Source of the DNA: Paenibacillus sp. JQZ6Y-1
GTDB taxonomy: Bacteria; Bacillota; Bacilli; Paenibacillales; Paenibacillaceae
NCBI RefSeq assembly: GCF_040719145.1
Contig: NZ_JBFDUZ010000008.1
Span: 1 to 64,000, forward strand
DNA: 64,000 nt
Direction of reading: 5' to 3'
A program made the position numbers and the translations under genes. The notes beneath the pieces were generated by a model, which saw nothing but the letters and a program-made list of their open reading frames with translations, ran no database searches and was not told the origin of the DNA. Below are positions 7,386 through 17,086 of this stretch, one piece after another; the first letter of the stretch is position 1; each line of letters opens with the position of its first letter.

Positions 7386-8696
7386 TTACTCCTCTATGCT
7401 GACCAAGGGTGCCTCGATTCGTTCCAGCCCATTTACGTACGGACGCAGGGCGAGTGGAATATAAATGCTACCATCTTCTTGTTGATGATTTTCCAATAAT
7501 GGAATTAAAATGCGCGGCGATGCGACAGCAGTGTTGTTGAGCGTATGACAGTATTGCAGCTTGCCATCCGCAGTGCGATAGCGGATATTGGCACGGCGCG
7601 CCTGAAAGTCGTGCAGATTCGACGACGAATGAGTTTCACCATATGCTTGACGAGCAGGCATCCATGTCTCGATATCGTATTGCTTGTACGTTTTTTGCGA
7701 CATGTCACCGATACAGACAGCAACTACTTGATAAGGCAATTCCAGCAATTGCAGAAGCTCCTCAGCATTGGCGGTAATCTCTTGATGAATCTGCTCCGAT
7801 TGATCCAGATCAGCTTCGCATAAGATTACCTGCTCTACTTTGGCAAATTGGTGCACGCGATATAATCCGCGTACATCTTTACCTGCCGATCCCACTTCGC
7901 TACGGAAGCTTTGCGAAGCGGCAGCCAGCTTGATTGCGCCGTTACTAAGATCCACGATTTCATTTTGATAATACGAGACGAGGGCGACTTCCGATGTGCC
8001 GGTGAGCCAGCGATCTTCACCTTGAATTTGAAATGTCTGATCCATACCCAATGGGAAAAATCCCGTATTTTGCAAAGCTGCTCCTCTGACCATCATAGGA
8101 ACTTCGAGCGGGGTATAGCCTTTACCAAGCAGTAGATCAAAAGCAAGCTGCTGTACGGCACGATGTAGCAACACGCCCATGCCAGTCAAGTAATATTGAC
8201 GGCTGCCACTGACCTTAACGCCTCTCGCCGTATCCATCAAGCCGTGCAGCTCGCCAAGCTCTACATGATCCCTGAGCGGAAAAGGAAAGGTCGGTACGGT
8301 TCCATGCTGTCGGAGCACTACATTATCTGCATCCGACTCTCCATCCGGTGTATCCGGTGCGACCACATTGGGTACTAGATTCATAAGTGTGCTGTATTGT
8401 TGTTGCATTTGCTCTCCTTGCGGCTCCAGCTGTTGAAGCTGCTGGTTAATGCCTTTGACAAGGTCGCGCAATGGATCAGCATCTACTGGCTGTTCTGTAG
8501 TCGTAGTCTTCATCAAAGCGCCAATCTCACGAGTTAGCTGATTACGCTGTTGACGAAGCTGCTCGATCTGGTGAAGCAGACGGTTCCGTGCCTGATAATG
8601 GTCCAATAGTTCCGCAATCGAGACTTGGATATGCTTTTTATTGGCGATCTCCTGTAGTGCTGCGGCATGTTGTTGAATGTACTGAATGTCTAACAT
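7386..8696 (-). CDS. serS: Serine--tRNA ligase
   Basis: Cytoplasmic class II synthetase that charges tRNA-Ser. The N-terminal coiled-coil arm that grips the tRNA variable loop is visible (about residues 25-100, Gln/Leu/Arg-rich). The catalytic core has the class II motifs, including LTGTSEV and FRSEVGSAGKDVRGLYRVHQF, and ends with HTLNNTAVASPRILIPLLENHQ. The length, 436 residues, is close to the usual 425. The start is set at 8696 because AAAGGAG precedes this ATG; the longer in-frame extension runs into the T-box terminator. It is the only minus-strand gene in the window and converges on the sugar operon. Confidence 0.96.
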   Translation of the reverse strand: MLDIQYIQQHAAALQEIANKKHIQVSIAELLDHYQARNRLLHQIEQLRQQRNQLTREIGALMKTTTTEQPVDADPLRDLVKGINQQLQQLEPQGEQMQQQYSTLMNLVPNVVAPDTPDGESDADNVVLRQHGTVPTFPFPLRDHVELGELHGLMDTARGVKVSGSRQYYLTGMGVLLHRAVQQLAFDLLLGKGYTPLEVPMMVRGAALQNTGFFPLGMDQTFQIQGEDRWLTGTSEVALVSYYQNEIVDLSNGAIKLAAASQSFRSEVGSAGKDVRGLYRVHQFAKVEQVILCEADLDQSEQIHQEITANAEELLQLLELPYQVVAVCIGDMSQKTYKQYDIETWMPARQAYGETHSSSNLHDFQARRANIRYRTADGKLQYCHTLNNTAVASPRILIPLLENHQQEDGSIYIPLALRPYVNGLERIEAPLVSIEE

Positions 8697-8745
8697 GAAT
8701 ATTCGCTCCTTTGTGGATAGGCAGTAGGTGGCTGCCGATAATTTG

Positions 8746-8982
8746 TAAAAACACAAAGAACGCTCCTCATCAACTTGGGACGAGGAGCGTTCTGCTCGCG
8801 GTGCCACCCAATTTAACCGGAGAATAACCATCTCCGATCCACTCAGGTTCCGCGATAACGGGCGAATACCGTTTAACTTAGGGAACCAGCTACTATTCTT
8901 CGAGATGCTGCGATAGCTGCTGTTCCTTGCCGAAAACGCCTCCGGGTTGGATTCCCTTCACTGGCCGTTTCATCATATGGAT
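8746..8982 (-). promoter_or_regulatory. T-box riboswitch leader of serS
   Basis: On the minus strand this holds the T-box bulge GGGTGGCACCGCGAG (complement near 8796-8810) that pairs with the tRNA acceptor end. A 12-bp perfect terminator stem follows (arms 8782-8793 and 8757-8768) with a run of T at 8746-8756. An AGTGA motif typical of the stem I base lies near 8961. Uncharged tRNA-Ser should stabilise the antiterminator and switch serS on. The Ser specifier codon was not assigned with confidence; several AGC and TCN triplets are possible. Confidence 0.9.
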
Positions 8983-8989
8983 TTGTATC

Positions 8990-9018
8990 AGTGTACTTGA
9001 TGGAAGCAAGAGCGTCAA
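8990..9018 (-). promoter_or_regulatory. Sigma-A promoter of serS
   Basis: Read on the minus strand, TTGACG, a 17-base spacer and TACACT place a transcription start near 8982, just before the T-box stem I. Confidence 0.65.
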
Positions 9019-9096
9019 GCTATGATGAGTAAAATACGTGCGGTGTCGATTGGACGTTTACCGTGAAATAGATGAGAGGAACAAGGAGGAATACAT

Positions 9097-9492
9097 ATGA
9101 GCAAGCCAAAGCAAACCATTCAATATTTGTCTTATCATAGCGAACAAAGACGCAATGAGCCGGGCTATTTTTTTGGGACCCATCGACCGGGGGAGGATTT
9201 ATATACATGTGAAGAATTACTATTTGTCAGCTATGTGGATATGGAATTGCTAATGCCTATCGTGGAAAAGCAGTATCCTCTCACAGATCCGCAAACGGGC
9301 GAGGTATATACAGCATTTGATCATTGTTGGGATAACGTGATTGCCGCTTCGGTTTGGAAAGAGATTTTGGATGAGATGGATCGATTTCCGCCAGAAAATG
9401 AAGCACATCGCTTATTTATTCAACAAGTTACGGAGTGGATTCGCAAGAGATTACAGTATGCTGACTATATTGTGGTAGAAGGAACGTTATAA
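9097..9492 (+). CDS. Protein of unknown function, 131 residues
   Basis: Not recognised. A small, acidic, soluble protein rich in aromatic residues, with no signal peptide, membrane helix or metal motif. The N-terminal half contains GYFFGTHRPGEDLYTCEELLFV; the C-terminal half is helical and charged. AAGGAGG precedes the ATG at a good distance, and codon use resembles its neighbours, so it is a real gene. It diverges from serS and is 125 bases from the metallophosphoesterase gene downstream, with which it may be co-transcribed. No function is proposed. Confidence 0.75.
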   Translation: MSKPKQTIQYLSYHSEQRRNEPGYFFGTHRPGEDLYTCEELLFVSYVDMELLMPIVEKQYPLTDPQTGEVYTAFDHCWDNVIAASVWKEILDEMDRFPPENEAHRLFIQQVTEWIRKRLQYADYIVVEGTL

Positions 9493-9617
9493 ATAGCTGG
9501 CGACTGTATGATTTGTTTATGATGTTGGATCGAATGAGGATAAAACATTCGGTTTCAATAGCGCTCAGACCTTATCATTCCATGAGTATGTATCTGGTCT
9601 AGAAAGAAGGTAATGAC

Positions 9618-10541
9618 ATGTTGGAAATTGTACATATTCAGGCAGAGCCGATAGAACAAATTTCTTATCTTGCACCAACTCCGGGAAGTCAGTCGGTTGA
9701 TCGAAAGCAGCTACCTATTTATAGGGGGACGGTACGAGGATTGCCGGACTGTTTGAAGGCCGTAATCGTCACATCGGATCTACAAGGTGTCATGGAATAT
9801 ACGGCATTTGACGGTATAGGAGGGGAGGTTGAGCGTTTGGCTGATTCTTGTTCTATAACTATGACAGATCAGCAATTTATATCTACCACTGCTCCATCTT
9901 CGACTAGACGGCGCTCTCACTTGTTAGGTGAGGCTTTGCCGGAAATGTTAGAACTATTATTGCAAATGGATTGGCCACATATACACAAGGAGCAGGTTAT
10001 GCTTCTGTTATGTGGAGATTTATATGCAGATGTGCAGAAAAGGGGTGCCAGCGGAAGTCCGATGGCGGTTTGGGAAGCTTTTCAACAAACATTTGTTCAT
10101 ATGGCTGCAGTATCGGGTAATCATGATATTTTTGCAGAGCAAGAGAAGAAGCATATTAATACGCATCAAGAAGCGATATGGATGTTAGAACCTCAATTGC
10201 AACAGATGCAAGATTTACATATCGCAGGATTAAGTGGTATTACAGGTAGACCAGATAAACCTAATCGCATGCCAGAACCTGATTTTTTGAAACAATTGGG
10301 AAGTCTATTGAGAAAATCGCCGGATGTATTGGTTATGCACCAGGGACCAGATGATCCATCCAACTGTCGTCCAGGGGATCAGAATGTGCGCGTGGAAGTG
10401 GAAAAATATAGTCCTGTTCTAATCTGCTGCGGTCATGTCGGCTGGCAGACGGAACAAGGACAAGAGCATTACGCCCGTTTGCAAAATGGAACACAGGTAC
10501 TTAATGCAGATGGGAAGGTATTTATTCTAGTTGCGGAATGA
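9618..10541 (+). CDS. Calcineurin-like metallophosphoesterase family protein
   Basis: A predicted two-metal phosphoesterase of 307 residues. The family motifs appear in order: Asp54 in VTSDLQG (DLQG where most members have DxH), Asp134 in CGDLYAD, GNHD at 167-170, His241 in VMHQGP, and GHVGW at 272-276. An unusual N-terminal stretch of about 45 residues precedes the fold. A Ser/Thr-rich insert of about 25 residues follows the first motif. No signal peptide is seen, so it is probably cytoplasmic. The substrate cannot be inferred. It sits between an unknown gene and the ctsR promoter and is probably a separate unit. Confidence 0.8.
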   Translation: MLEIVHIQAEPIEQISYLAPTPGSQSVDRKQLPIYRGTVRGLPDCLKAVIVTSDLQGVMEYTAFDGIGGEVERLADSCSITMTDQQFISTTAPSSTRRRSHLLGEALPEMLELLLQMDWPHIHKEQVMLLLCGDLYADVQKRGASGSPMAVWEAFQQTFVHMAAVSGNHDIFAEQEKKHINTHQEAIWMLEPQLQQMQDLHIAGLSGITGRPDKPNRMPEPDFLKQLGSLLRKSPDVLVMHQGPDDPSNCRPGDQNVRVEVEKYSPVLICCGHVGWQTEQGQEHYARLQNGTQVLNADGKVFILVAE

Positions 10542-10594
10542 GAATCCAACAGCTGACATGTAAGCTACGCTGTTGTTATCCTTGTTGATCCCCC

Positions 10595-10622
10595 TTGGCA
10601 AAACGGAATTTTATGGTATAAT
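10595..10622 (+). promoter_or_regulatory. Sigma-A promoter of the ctsR operon
   Basis: TTGGCA, a 16-base spacer and a consensus TATAAT. The CtsR operator starts eight bases after the -10 box. The transcribed leader before ctsR is about 210 bases and no other structure was recognised in it. Confidence 0.85.
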
Positions 10623-10629
10623 ATTATAA

Positions 10630-10646
10630 AGTCAAAGAAAGTCAAA
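10630..10646 (+). promoter_or_regulatory. CtsR operator (heptad direct repeat)
   Basis: AGTCAAA-GAA-AGTCAAA fits the CtsR consensus of two RGTCAAA heptads three bases apart. It overlaps the expected transcription start, where bound CtsR would block the polymerase. This implies that the operon represses itself until heat or protein stress inactivates CtsR through McsA and McsB. Confidence 0.9.
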
Positions 10647-10841
10647 GTCAGCGAACAAATATGCCAGTTTATTATCCACGAAATGGATGTGATCCTGCCC
10701 GGAAACGCTGTTTTCATTTATTACAGGGATTCTACAATATGTTCGTTTCTGACCATAAAAGATATGGTTAAGTGTTGTTTATGTAGACTTTGATATTATC
10801 ATTGGCGAATTCATGTTTAACTATACATGGAGGAGGATACA

Positions 10842-11300
10842 ATGCGTAATATCTCCGACATTATCGAACAATATTTGAAACGCATGCTTCAGGAAGGTGA
10901 AGGTGCATTGGAGATCCAGCGTAACGATCTGGCTGACCAGTTTTCCTGCGTACCGTCGCAGATTAACTATGTGATCAGTACACGTTTTACGCTGGAAAAG
11001 GGCTATCTGGTGGAGAGCAAACGGGGCGGCGGCGGTTATATTCGTATTCGCCGAATCGAGCTTCCGTCACATTCTACCATCCATACCCATATTCACGAAA
11101 GTATTGGCCAAGCAATGAGCCAGACGGCAGCAGAAGGGTTAATTTACCAGCTGTTCGAGGCACGGCTGATCTCCAAGCGCGAAGCAGAGATGATGCGTGC
11201 GGTGGTGTGCAGGGATGTTATTTCACTCAATCTTCCCTATCGGGATGAAGTCCGTGCACGAATGATGAAGGCCATGCTGATCTCATTGCTTGGGTCTTGA
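10842..11300 (+). CDS. ctsR: Transcriptional repressor CtsR
   Basis: Repressor of class III heat-shock genes in Bacillota. It has an N-terminal winged helix-turn-helix with the Gly-rich thermosensing wing (KRGGGGYIRIRRIEL). The C-terminal dimerisation part carries the McsB/ClpC contact region (YQLFEARLISKREAEMM). The length, 152 residues, is normal. The start is ATG 10842, which follows GGAGGAGG; an upstream in-frame ATG at 10827 would overlap that ribosome-binding site. It heads the ctsR-mcsA-mcsB-clpC operon, which has a matching operator in its promoter. Confidence 0.97.
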   Translation: MRNISDIIEQYLKRMLQEGEGALEIQRNDLADQFSCVPSQINYVISTRFTLEKGYLVESKRGGGGYIRIRRIELPSHSTIHTHIHESIGQAMSQTAAEGLIYQLFEARLISKREAEMMRAVVCRDVISLNLPYRDEVRARMMKAMLISLLGS

Positions 11301-11328
11301 TCATAGGGAAGAAGGGAGGCATAGCGAT

Positions 11329-11853
11329 ATGATTTGTCAGGAATGCCAGCAACGGCCGGCAACCCTTCATTTCACCAAGATCGTAAATGGGGAGAAGACG
11401 GAATTCCACATTTGCGAACATTGTGCTCATGAAAAAGGGGAGCTGATTCCAGGCACTTCCGGTGGATTTTCTATTCACAATCTATTATCGGGATTGATGG
11501 ATTTTGATTCCAGCAACAAAGCCAAAGCGGCAGGTACCCTTGCCCAACAGCTGCAATGCCCGGAATGCGGCATGACCTATGCCCAATTCCGTAAGCTGGG
11601 ACGCTTTGGATGCAGTTCCTGTTATCCTACCTTTGACCGTCAGCTTGATCCATTGTTGAAGCGGGTTCATGGCAGTACTGCTCATGCGGGTAAGTTGCCA
11701 GAGCGCGCCGGTGTACAGATCAAAGCAAGACGACAGGTGCATGAGCTGCGTCATGAGATGCAGCAACGCATTGCCGAAGAGGAATTTGAGCAGGCTGCCC
11801 AGCTGCGCGATCAGATTCGCGAGCTGGAAAAGCAAATTTCACAGGAGTCGTAA
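11329..11853 (+). CDS. mcsA: McsA, zinc-binding activator of the McsB kinase
   Basis: Cofactor that stimulates the protein-arginine kinase McsB and modulates CtsR. Four CxxC zinc pairs are visible: Cys3/Cys6, Cys29/Cys32, Cys77/Cys80 and Cys95/Cys98. A UVR helical hairpin, the ClpC and McsB interaction type, closes the protein (about residues 135-170, with EEEFEQAAQLRDQIRELE). At 174 residues it is near the usual length. ATG 11329 is chosen because GAAGGGAGG precedes it. It lies between ctsR and mcsB, with a 13-base gap to the latter. Confidence 0.96.
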   Translation: MICQECQQRPATLHFTKIVNGEKTEFHICEHCAHEKGELIPGTSGGFSIHNLLSGLMDFDSSNKAKAAGTLAQQLQCPECGMTYAQFRKLGRFGCSSCYPTFDRQLDPLLKRVHGSTAHAGKLPERAGVQIKARRQVHELRHEMQQRIAEEEFEQAAQLRDQIRELEKQISQES

Positions 11854-11866
11854 GGAGGAATGACGT

Positions 11867-12940
11867 ATGCCGGGTCTCCGTTTTACTGAAAAGCCTTTGA
11901 GCGAATGGATGCAAAAGGGCGGAGATTATTCGGATGTTGTCATCAGCAGCCGGGTACGTATTGCCCGTAATCTGGTGCATCAGCCATTCCCGATTGTGTC
12001 TTCCGAAGAACAGGCTGAGCAGGTACGTCAGCAGCTCACAGCTGCGCTGCAGGACGAAGGTATACAGGCACTTGGACCGTTTGAGCCGATTGTACTGGGC
12101 GAACTGAATGACGTCGACAAGGAAGTACTGATGGAAAAGCATTTGATCAGTCCTAATCTGATCAATGATTCCAAAGCAGGGGCTGTATTGTTGACGGATG
12201 ATGAAGCGGTCAGCATTATGCTGAATGAGGAAGATCATTTGCGTATTCAGTGTCTGTATCCGGGTTTTCAGCTACAGGAAGCATGGCAGCGGGCGTCACA
12301 GATCGACGATGCTTTTGAAAAGGTAGTCGATTATGCCTTTGACGACCGACGCGGGTATCTGACCAGCTGTCCGACCAATCTAGGTACGGGACTGCGTGCA
12401 TCGGTGATGCTGCATTTGCCAGCATTGACCATTCTCAATCAGGTCGGTCGTATTTTATCGGCGGTATCTCAGGTTGGTTTGGCGATCCGTGGATTGTACG
12501 GCGAAGGCAGTGAAGCGATCGGGAATATGTTTCAAATTTCCAATCAGATTACGCTTGGATTGTCCGAAGATGAGATTATCGACAATCTACGTAGTGTGGT
12601 TATGCAAATTATCGAATACGAGCAGCATGCGCGTAGTCGCTTGCTGACCGAATCGAAGCTGCGCATTACCGACCGCATCATGCGTTCATACGGCATTTTG
12701 TCGTATGCAACGATGATGGATGCGAAGGAAGCTTTTCAGCGCATTTCGGATGTGCGGCTTGGAGTAGATCTGGGGTTGATTGATCGGGCATCCGTCGTTC
12801 AGATGAACGAATTGCTGATTATGACACAACCGGGTTTCCTTCAGAAAACGTTCGGTGTTAAAATGGGATCAGGAGAACGCGATATGTACAGGGCGCAGCT
12901 GATCCGCGATACATTGGGTAATGTACACGTAGAAGACTAA
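11867..12940 (+). CDS. mcsB: Protein-arginine kinase McsB
   Basis: Phosphorylates arginine residues on CtsR and on damaged proteins, marking the latter for ClpC-ClpP degradation. The guanidino-kinase fold is shown by the nucleotide-contact stretch SSRVRIARN (residues 28-36), the acidic EEDH loop, and [12 protein letters not shown] with the active-site Cys. At 357 residues it matches the family (363 in Bacillus subtilis). TAAGGAGGA precedes the ATG. The pArg-binding allosteric region in the C-terminal half also appears intact ([10 protein letters not shown] at the end). Confidence 0.97.
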   Translation: MPGLRFTEKPLSEWMQKGGDYSDVVISSRVRIARNLVHQPFPIVSSEEQAEQVRQQLTAALQDEGIQALGPFEPIVLGELNDVDKEVLMEKHLISPNLINDSKAGAVLLTDDEAVSIMLNEEDHLRIQCLYPGFQLQEAWQRASQIDDAFEKVVDYAFDDRRGYLTSCPTNLGTGLRASVMLHLPALTILNQVGRILSAVSQVGLAIRGLYGEGSEAIGNMFQISNQITLGLSEDEIIDNLRSVVMQIIEYEQHARSRLLTESKLRITDRIMRSYGILSYATMMDAKEAFQRISDVRLGVDLGLIDRASVVQMNELLIMTQPGFLQKTFGVKMGSGERDMYRAQLIRDTLGNVHVED

Positions 12941-12959
12941 ACCGTGGAGGTGCTTCAAT

Positions 12960-15431
12960 ATGATGTTTGGCAGATTTACGGAGCGAGCGCAAAAAGTCCT
13001 GGCATTGGCTCAGGAGGAAGCGGTTCGTCTCGGTCACAATAACATCGGTACAGAGCATATTTTGCTTGGATTGATTCGTGAAGGCGAAGGCATCGCTGCT
13101 AAAGCGCTGATCGGTCTAGGTCTTGGACTTGAGAAAATTCAGGATGAGGTAGAATCGCTGATTGGTCGTGGTCAAGAGCAACCTACGAATATCGCGTATA
13201 CCCCACGTGCAAAAAAGGTTATCGAACTTTCGATGGACGAAGCGCGTAAGCTTGGTCATACGTATGTTGGCACAGAGCATATCCTGCTCGGTCTGATCCG
13301 CGAAGGAGAAGGCGTAGCAGCACGCGTATTGAACAATCTGGGTATCAGTCTGAACAAGGCGCGTCAGCAAGTGTTGCAGCTGCTTGGTAGCAATGAAGCC
13401 GTATCAAGTCACCATGGCACACCTGCCAATGTGAGCACGCCAACGCTGGACAGTCTGGCACGCGATCTGACTGCCATTGCGAAGGACAGCAATCTAGACC
13501 CTGTTATTGGTCGTAGCAAAGAAATTGAGCGCGTGATTCAAGTTCTGAGCCGTCGTACCAAAAACAACCCGGTACTAATCGGTGAGCCGGGCGTTGGTAA
13601 AACAGCCATCGCCGAAGGTCTAGCACAAAAGATTATCAACAACGAAATTCCAGAAACATTGCGTGACAAGCGCGTTATGACATTGGATATGGGTTCAGTT
13701 GTTGCAGGTACCAAATATCGCGGTGAGTTTGAAGACCGCCTCAAAAAAATCATGGACGAAATTCGCCAAGCTGGCAATATCGTACTGTTCATTGATGAGC
13801 TGCATACGCTGATCGGTGCTGGTGGCGCAGAAGGTGCGATTGACGCATCCAACATTCTGAAGCCTGCACTGGCTCGTGGTGAGCTGCAATGTATCGGTGC
13901 AACTACGCTGGACGAGTATCGTAAATATATCGAAAAAGATGCTGCGCTGGAGCGTCGTTTCCAACCGATTACGGTGGATCAGCCGTCACCAGAAGAAGCG
14001 GTTCAGATCCTGATGGGTCTGCGTGACCGTTACGAAGCGCATCACCGTGTAAAAATTACCGATGAAGCGATTGAACAGGCTGTGAAGCTGTCCGATCGTT
14101 ATATCACAGACCGCTTCCTGCCGGATAAAGCGATCGATCTGATCGACGAAGCAGGTTCCAAAGTAAGACTGAACTCGTATACTGTACCGCCAAATCTCAA
14201 ACAACTGGAAAGCCGTCTGGAAGATATCCGTAAGGAAAAAGACGCGGCTGTACAAAGTCAGGAGTTTGAAAAAGCGGCAGCACTGCGCGATACGGAGCAA
14301 AAGATTCGCGAAGAGCTGGATACAACCAAAAACCAGTGGAAAGAAAAACAAGGTCGTACCGATTCCGAGGTTACACCGGAAGATATCGCCGACATTGTTG
14401 CCAACTGGACAGGTATTCCGGTAACGAAGCTGAAAGAAGAAGAAACCGATCGTTTGCTCAACATGGAAAGCCTGCTGCATGAGCGCGTAATCGGTCAGGA
14501 TGAAGCGGTAGTGGCTGTCAGCCGTGCGATCCGTCGTGCTCGCGCTGGTCTGAAGGATCCGAAGCGTCCAATGGGTTCGTTTATCTTCCTCGGCCCTACC
14601 GGTGTTGGTAAAACGGAGCTAGCTCGTGCGCTTGCGGAATCGATGTTTGGTGATGAGAATGCAATCATCCGTATCGATATGTCCGAGTATATGGAGAAAC
14701 ATTCGACTTCCCGTCTGGTTGGTGCGCCTCCGGGATATGTAGGCTACGAAGAAGGCGGTCAATTGACCGAAAAAGTACGCCGTAAACCATATTCCGTTGT
14801 CCTGCTGGATGAGATCGAAAAAGCTCACCCAGAAGTGTTCAACATTCTGTTGCAAGTACTGGAAGATGGTCGTCTGACTGATTCCAAAGGACGTGTTGTC
14901 GATTTCCGCAATACGCTGATCATTCTGACTTCCAACGTAGGGGCAGAAGCGATTCGCCGTAATACAACGCTGGGCTTTACCGCAGCGGTCGATTCCGGTG
15001 CCGAGTACAACAACATGAAGGGCAAAGTGACCGACGAGCTGAAACGTCACTTCCGTCCAGAGTTCCTGAACCGGATCGACGATGTGATCGTATTCCACTC
15101 GCTGGAAGAAAAACACATTGCCGAGATCGTTACACTCATGTCGGAAGAGCTGCGCAAGCGTCTGCGTGAATATGCAGTCGACTTTACACTCACCGATTCG
15201 GCGAAAGCATTCCTTGCCAAAGAGGGCTTCGACCCTGCTTATGGTGCACGCCCACTGCGTCGTGCAATTCAAAAGCACATCGAGGATCGTCTGTCCGAGG
15301 AACTGCTGACCGGCAGCGTCAAAAAAGGCGATACCCTGCTGATCGACGAAAAAGAAGGCACACTGTCTGTAGAAAAAGTAACTCCTTCTCAAGAAAGTGA
15401 CAGTGTTTCCGCAAACGAAGCAAAATCCTGA
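12960..15431 (+). CDS. clpC: ATP-dependent Clp protease ATP-binding subunit ClpC
   Basis: AAA+ unfoldase that feeds substrates to ClpP, using McsB-made phosphoarginine or MecA as adaptors. Domains in order: two Clp_N repeats (about 1-145), AAA1 with Walker A GEPGVGKT near 208, a middle domain with a UVR-like helix (about 415-460), and AAA2 with Walker A GPTGVGKT near 545. The C-terminal domain follows. The ClpP-docking VGF-type loop should lie in the AAA2 C-terminal half. At 823 residues it is slightly longer than the 810 of B. subtilis. It starts at ATG 12960 (or the adjacent ATG 12963) and is the last gene of the CtsR operon. Confidence 0.98.
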   Translation: MMFGRFTERAQKVLALAQEEAVRLGHNNIGTEHILLGLIREGEGIAAKALIGLGLGLEKIQDEVESLIGRGQEQPTNIAYTPRAKKVIELSMDEARKLGHTYVGTEHILLGLIREGEGVAARVLNNLGISLNKARQQVLQLLGSNEAVSSHHGTPANVSTPTLDSLARDLTAIAKDSNLDPVIGRSKEIERVIQVLSRRTKNNPVLIGEPGVGKTAIAEGLAQKIINNEIPETLRDKRVMTLDMGSVVAGTKYRGEFEDRLKKIMDEIRQAGNIVLFIDELHTLIGAGGAEGAIDASNILKPALARGELQCIGATTLDEYRKYIEKDAALERRFQPITVDQPSPEEAVQILMGLRDRYEAHHRVKITDEAIEQAVKLSDRYITDRFLPDKAIDLIDEAGSKVRLNSYTVPPNLKQLESRLEDIRKEKDAAVQSQEFEKAAALRDTEQKIREELDTTKNQWKEKQGRTDSEVTPEDIADIVANWTGIPVTKLKEEETDRLLNMESLLHERVIGQDEAVVAVSRAIRRARAGLKDPKRPMGSFIFLGPTGVGKTELARALAESMFGDENAIIRIDMSEYMEKHSTSRLVGAPPGYVGYEEGGQLTEKVRRKPYSVVLLDEIEKAHPEVFNILLQVLEDGRLTDSKGRVVDFRNTLIILTSNVGAEAIRRNTTLGFTAAVDSGAEYNNMKGKVTDELKRHFRPEFLNRIDDVIVFHSLEEKHIAEIVTLMSEELRKRLREYAVDFTLTDSAKAFLAKEGFDPAYGARPLRRAIQKHIEDRLSEELLTGSVKKGDTLLIDEKEGTLSVEKVTPSQESDSVSANEAKS

Positions 15432-15552
15432 TAAACGCAGCTCAGTCATCGAAAAGGCAACTTTTCTACATGAGACTGCTATCACCATAGCAACTTTACC
15501 CGCCCCTATGCGTATGTATAGACGCTGAGGCGATACGAAAGCATCGTTAAAA

Positions 15553-15600
15553 TAAAGGTTGGTTTCGAAGGCAAATATGCCCTCGGAACCAGCCTTTTTA
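15553..15600 (+). terminator. Intrinsic terminator after clpC
   Basis: A long stem (about 17 pairs with G-U and one mismatch, AAGGTTGGTTTCGAAGGC against GCCCTCGGAACCAGCCTT) has an AAATAT loop and five T. It lies about 120 bases after clpC and ends the operon. Confidence 0.85.
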
Positions 15601-15601
15601 A

Positions 15602-15610
15602 TGTTATAAT
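15602..15610 (+). promoter_or_regulatory. Extended -10 promoter of radA
   Basis: TGTTATAAT is a TGN-TATAAT extended -10 placed just after the clpC terminator. No good -35 box is seen, which an extended -10 can tolerate. It gives a radA leader of about 80 bases. Confidence 0.55.
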
Positions 15611-15697
15611 GTAAATAGACTGCAAAATCTTGTCTGTTGCAGAACAGAGGTTTTTCAAATTCAACGTGATTTAGCGTATATATAGAAAGGGACGTCC

Positions 15698-17074
15698 ATG
15701 GCAAAAGTAAAAACAAAATTTTTCTGTACCGACTGCGGCTATGAATCGCCCAAATGGTATGGCAAATGTCCGGGTTGTCAGGCTTGGAACACCATGATTG
15801 AAGAAAAGGAAACGTCGGCTGTCAAAACACAGGGCATGAATTCCAGCCTATTCCAAACGCCAACATCGGTTAAGCCGCAGGCGATTACGGAAGTGGAAGC
15901 TGGTCAAGAACCGCGCATCCAAACCGGTATTCATGAGCTGAACCGTGTACTTGGTGGCGGTATAGTGCCAGGCTCGCTTGTACTGGTAGGTGGCGATCCG
16001 GGGATTGGTAAATCGACGCTGCTGCTGCAAACGTCACATGCGCTGGCAGTCAAAGGGCTGCGAGTACTGTACATTTCCGGTGAGGAATCGGTACGTCAGA
16101 CCAAGCTGCGCGCCGAGCGTCTCGGTGCGCTATCCAATGAGCTATTTGTGTTGTGTGAAAGCAATATGGAGCTGATTGAGGAAGCGATTGATAGCCTCAA
16201 TCCGAATTTTCTTGTCATCGACTCTATCCAAACGGTATATCAGCCGGAAGTAACGAGTGCACCGGGTAGTGTGTCTCAGGTGCGTGAATGTACATCGCGA
16301 TTTATGCGGATTGCCAAAATTCGCGGGATCGCTACTGTGCTGGTCGGTCACGTGACCAAAGAAGGTGCGATTGCCGGTCCACGGATGCTGGAGCATATGG
16401 TAGACTGCGTGCTGTATTTTGAAGGTGAGCGTCATCATACGTATCGACTGCTGCGTGCGGTGAAGAACCGGTTTGGCTCGACGAATGAGATGGGTATTTT
16501 TGAAATGCATGAGGAAGGCTTGACCGAGGTATCGAATCCCTCGGAGTTGTTCTTGTCCGAACGCTCAGCAGGTGCAGCAGGCTCTACGGTAATTGCTAGC
16601 ATGGAGGGAACGCGTCCAATGTTGGTTGAGATGCAGGCGCTGGTAGCGGCAACGCATTTTCCTTCGCCACGCCGAATGGGTACAGGAGTCGATAACAATC
16701 GTCTCGCGCTGATTATCGCCGTACTGGAAAAGCGGATGGGCTTGTTTTTGCAAAATCAGGATGCTTATCTGAATGTAGCCGGTGGTGTGCGATTGGATGA
16801 GCCTGCCGTCGACCTTGCCATTGCGGTCAGTCTGGCTTCCAGCTTCCGTGATGCACCAACCAAGCCGGATGATGTGGTATTCGGGGAAATTGGTCTAACT
16901 GGTGAGGTTCGCGGGGTATCGCGCGCGGAGCAGCGGGTCAAGGAAGCGGCAAAATTAGGCTTTAAACGTGTTATTATGCCGGAGAAAAGCCTGAAAGGCT
17001 GGACCCATCCTAAGGATATTAAACTGATCGGAGTAAATACGATAGCGGAAGCATTAAAAGCTGCATTGGACTAG
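15698..17074 (+). CDS. radA: DNA repair helicase RadA (Sms)
   Basis: RecA-like ATPase that drives branch migration in recombinational repair. It has an N-terminal C4 zinc finger (CTDCG...CPGC, residues 10-29), then Walker [10 protein letters not shown] at 98-106. The RadA signature KNRFGSTNE lies near 252, and a C-terminal Lon-protease-like domain follows, which is not proteolytic. The length, 458 residues, is normal. In Bacillota radA is followed by disA, as here with a 12-base gap, and DisA reports on recombination intermediates handled by RadA. Confidence 0.97.
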   Translation: MAKVKTKFFCTDCGYESPKWYGKCPGCQAWNTMIEEKETSAVKTQGMNSSLFQTPTSVKPQAITEVEAGQEPRIQTGIHELNRVLGGGIVPGSLVLVGGDPGIGKSTLLLQTSHALAVKGLRVLYISGEESVRQTKLRAERLGALSNELFVLCESNMELIEEAIDSLNPNFLVIDSIQTVYQPEVTSAPGSVSQVRECTSRFMRIAKIRGIATVLVGHVTKEGAIAGPRMLEHMVDCVLYFEGERHHTYRLLRAVKNRFGSTNEMGIFEMHEEGLTEVSNPSELFLSERSAGAAGSTVIASMEGTRPMLVEMQALVAATHFPSPRRMGTGVDNNRLALIIAVLEKRMGLFLQNQDAYLNVAGGVRLDEPAVDLAIAVSLASSFRDAPTKPDDVVFGEIGLTGEVRGVSRAEQRVKEAAKLGFKRVIMPEKSLKGWTHPKDIKLIGVNTIAEALKAALD

Positions 17075-17086
17075 GAGGAACAGTTG

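Noticed and set aside
10710-10740. A sigma-B-like promoter (GTTTTC ... GGGATT) before ctsR
   Set aside because: The spacer is only about ten bases and the -10 matches poorly.
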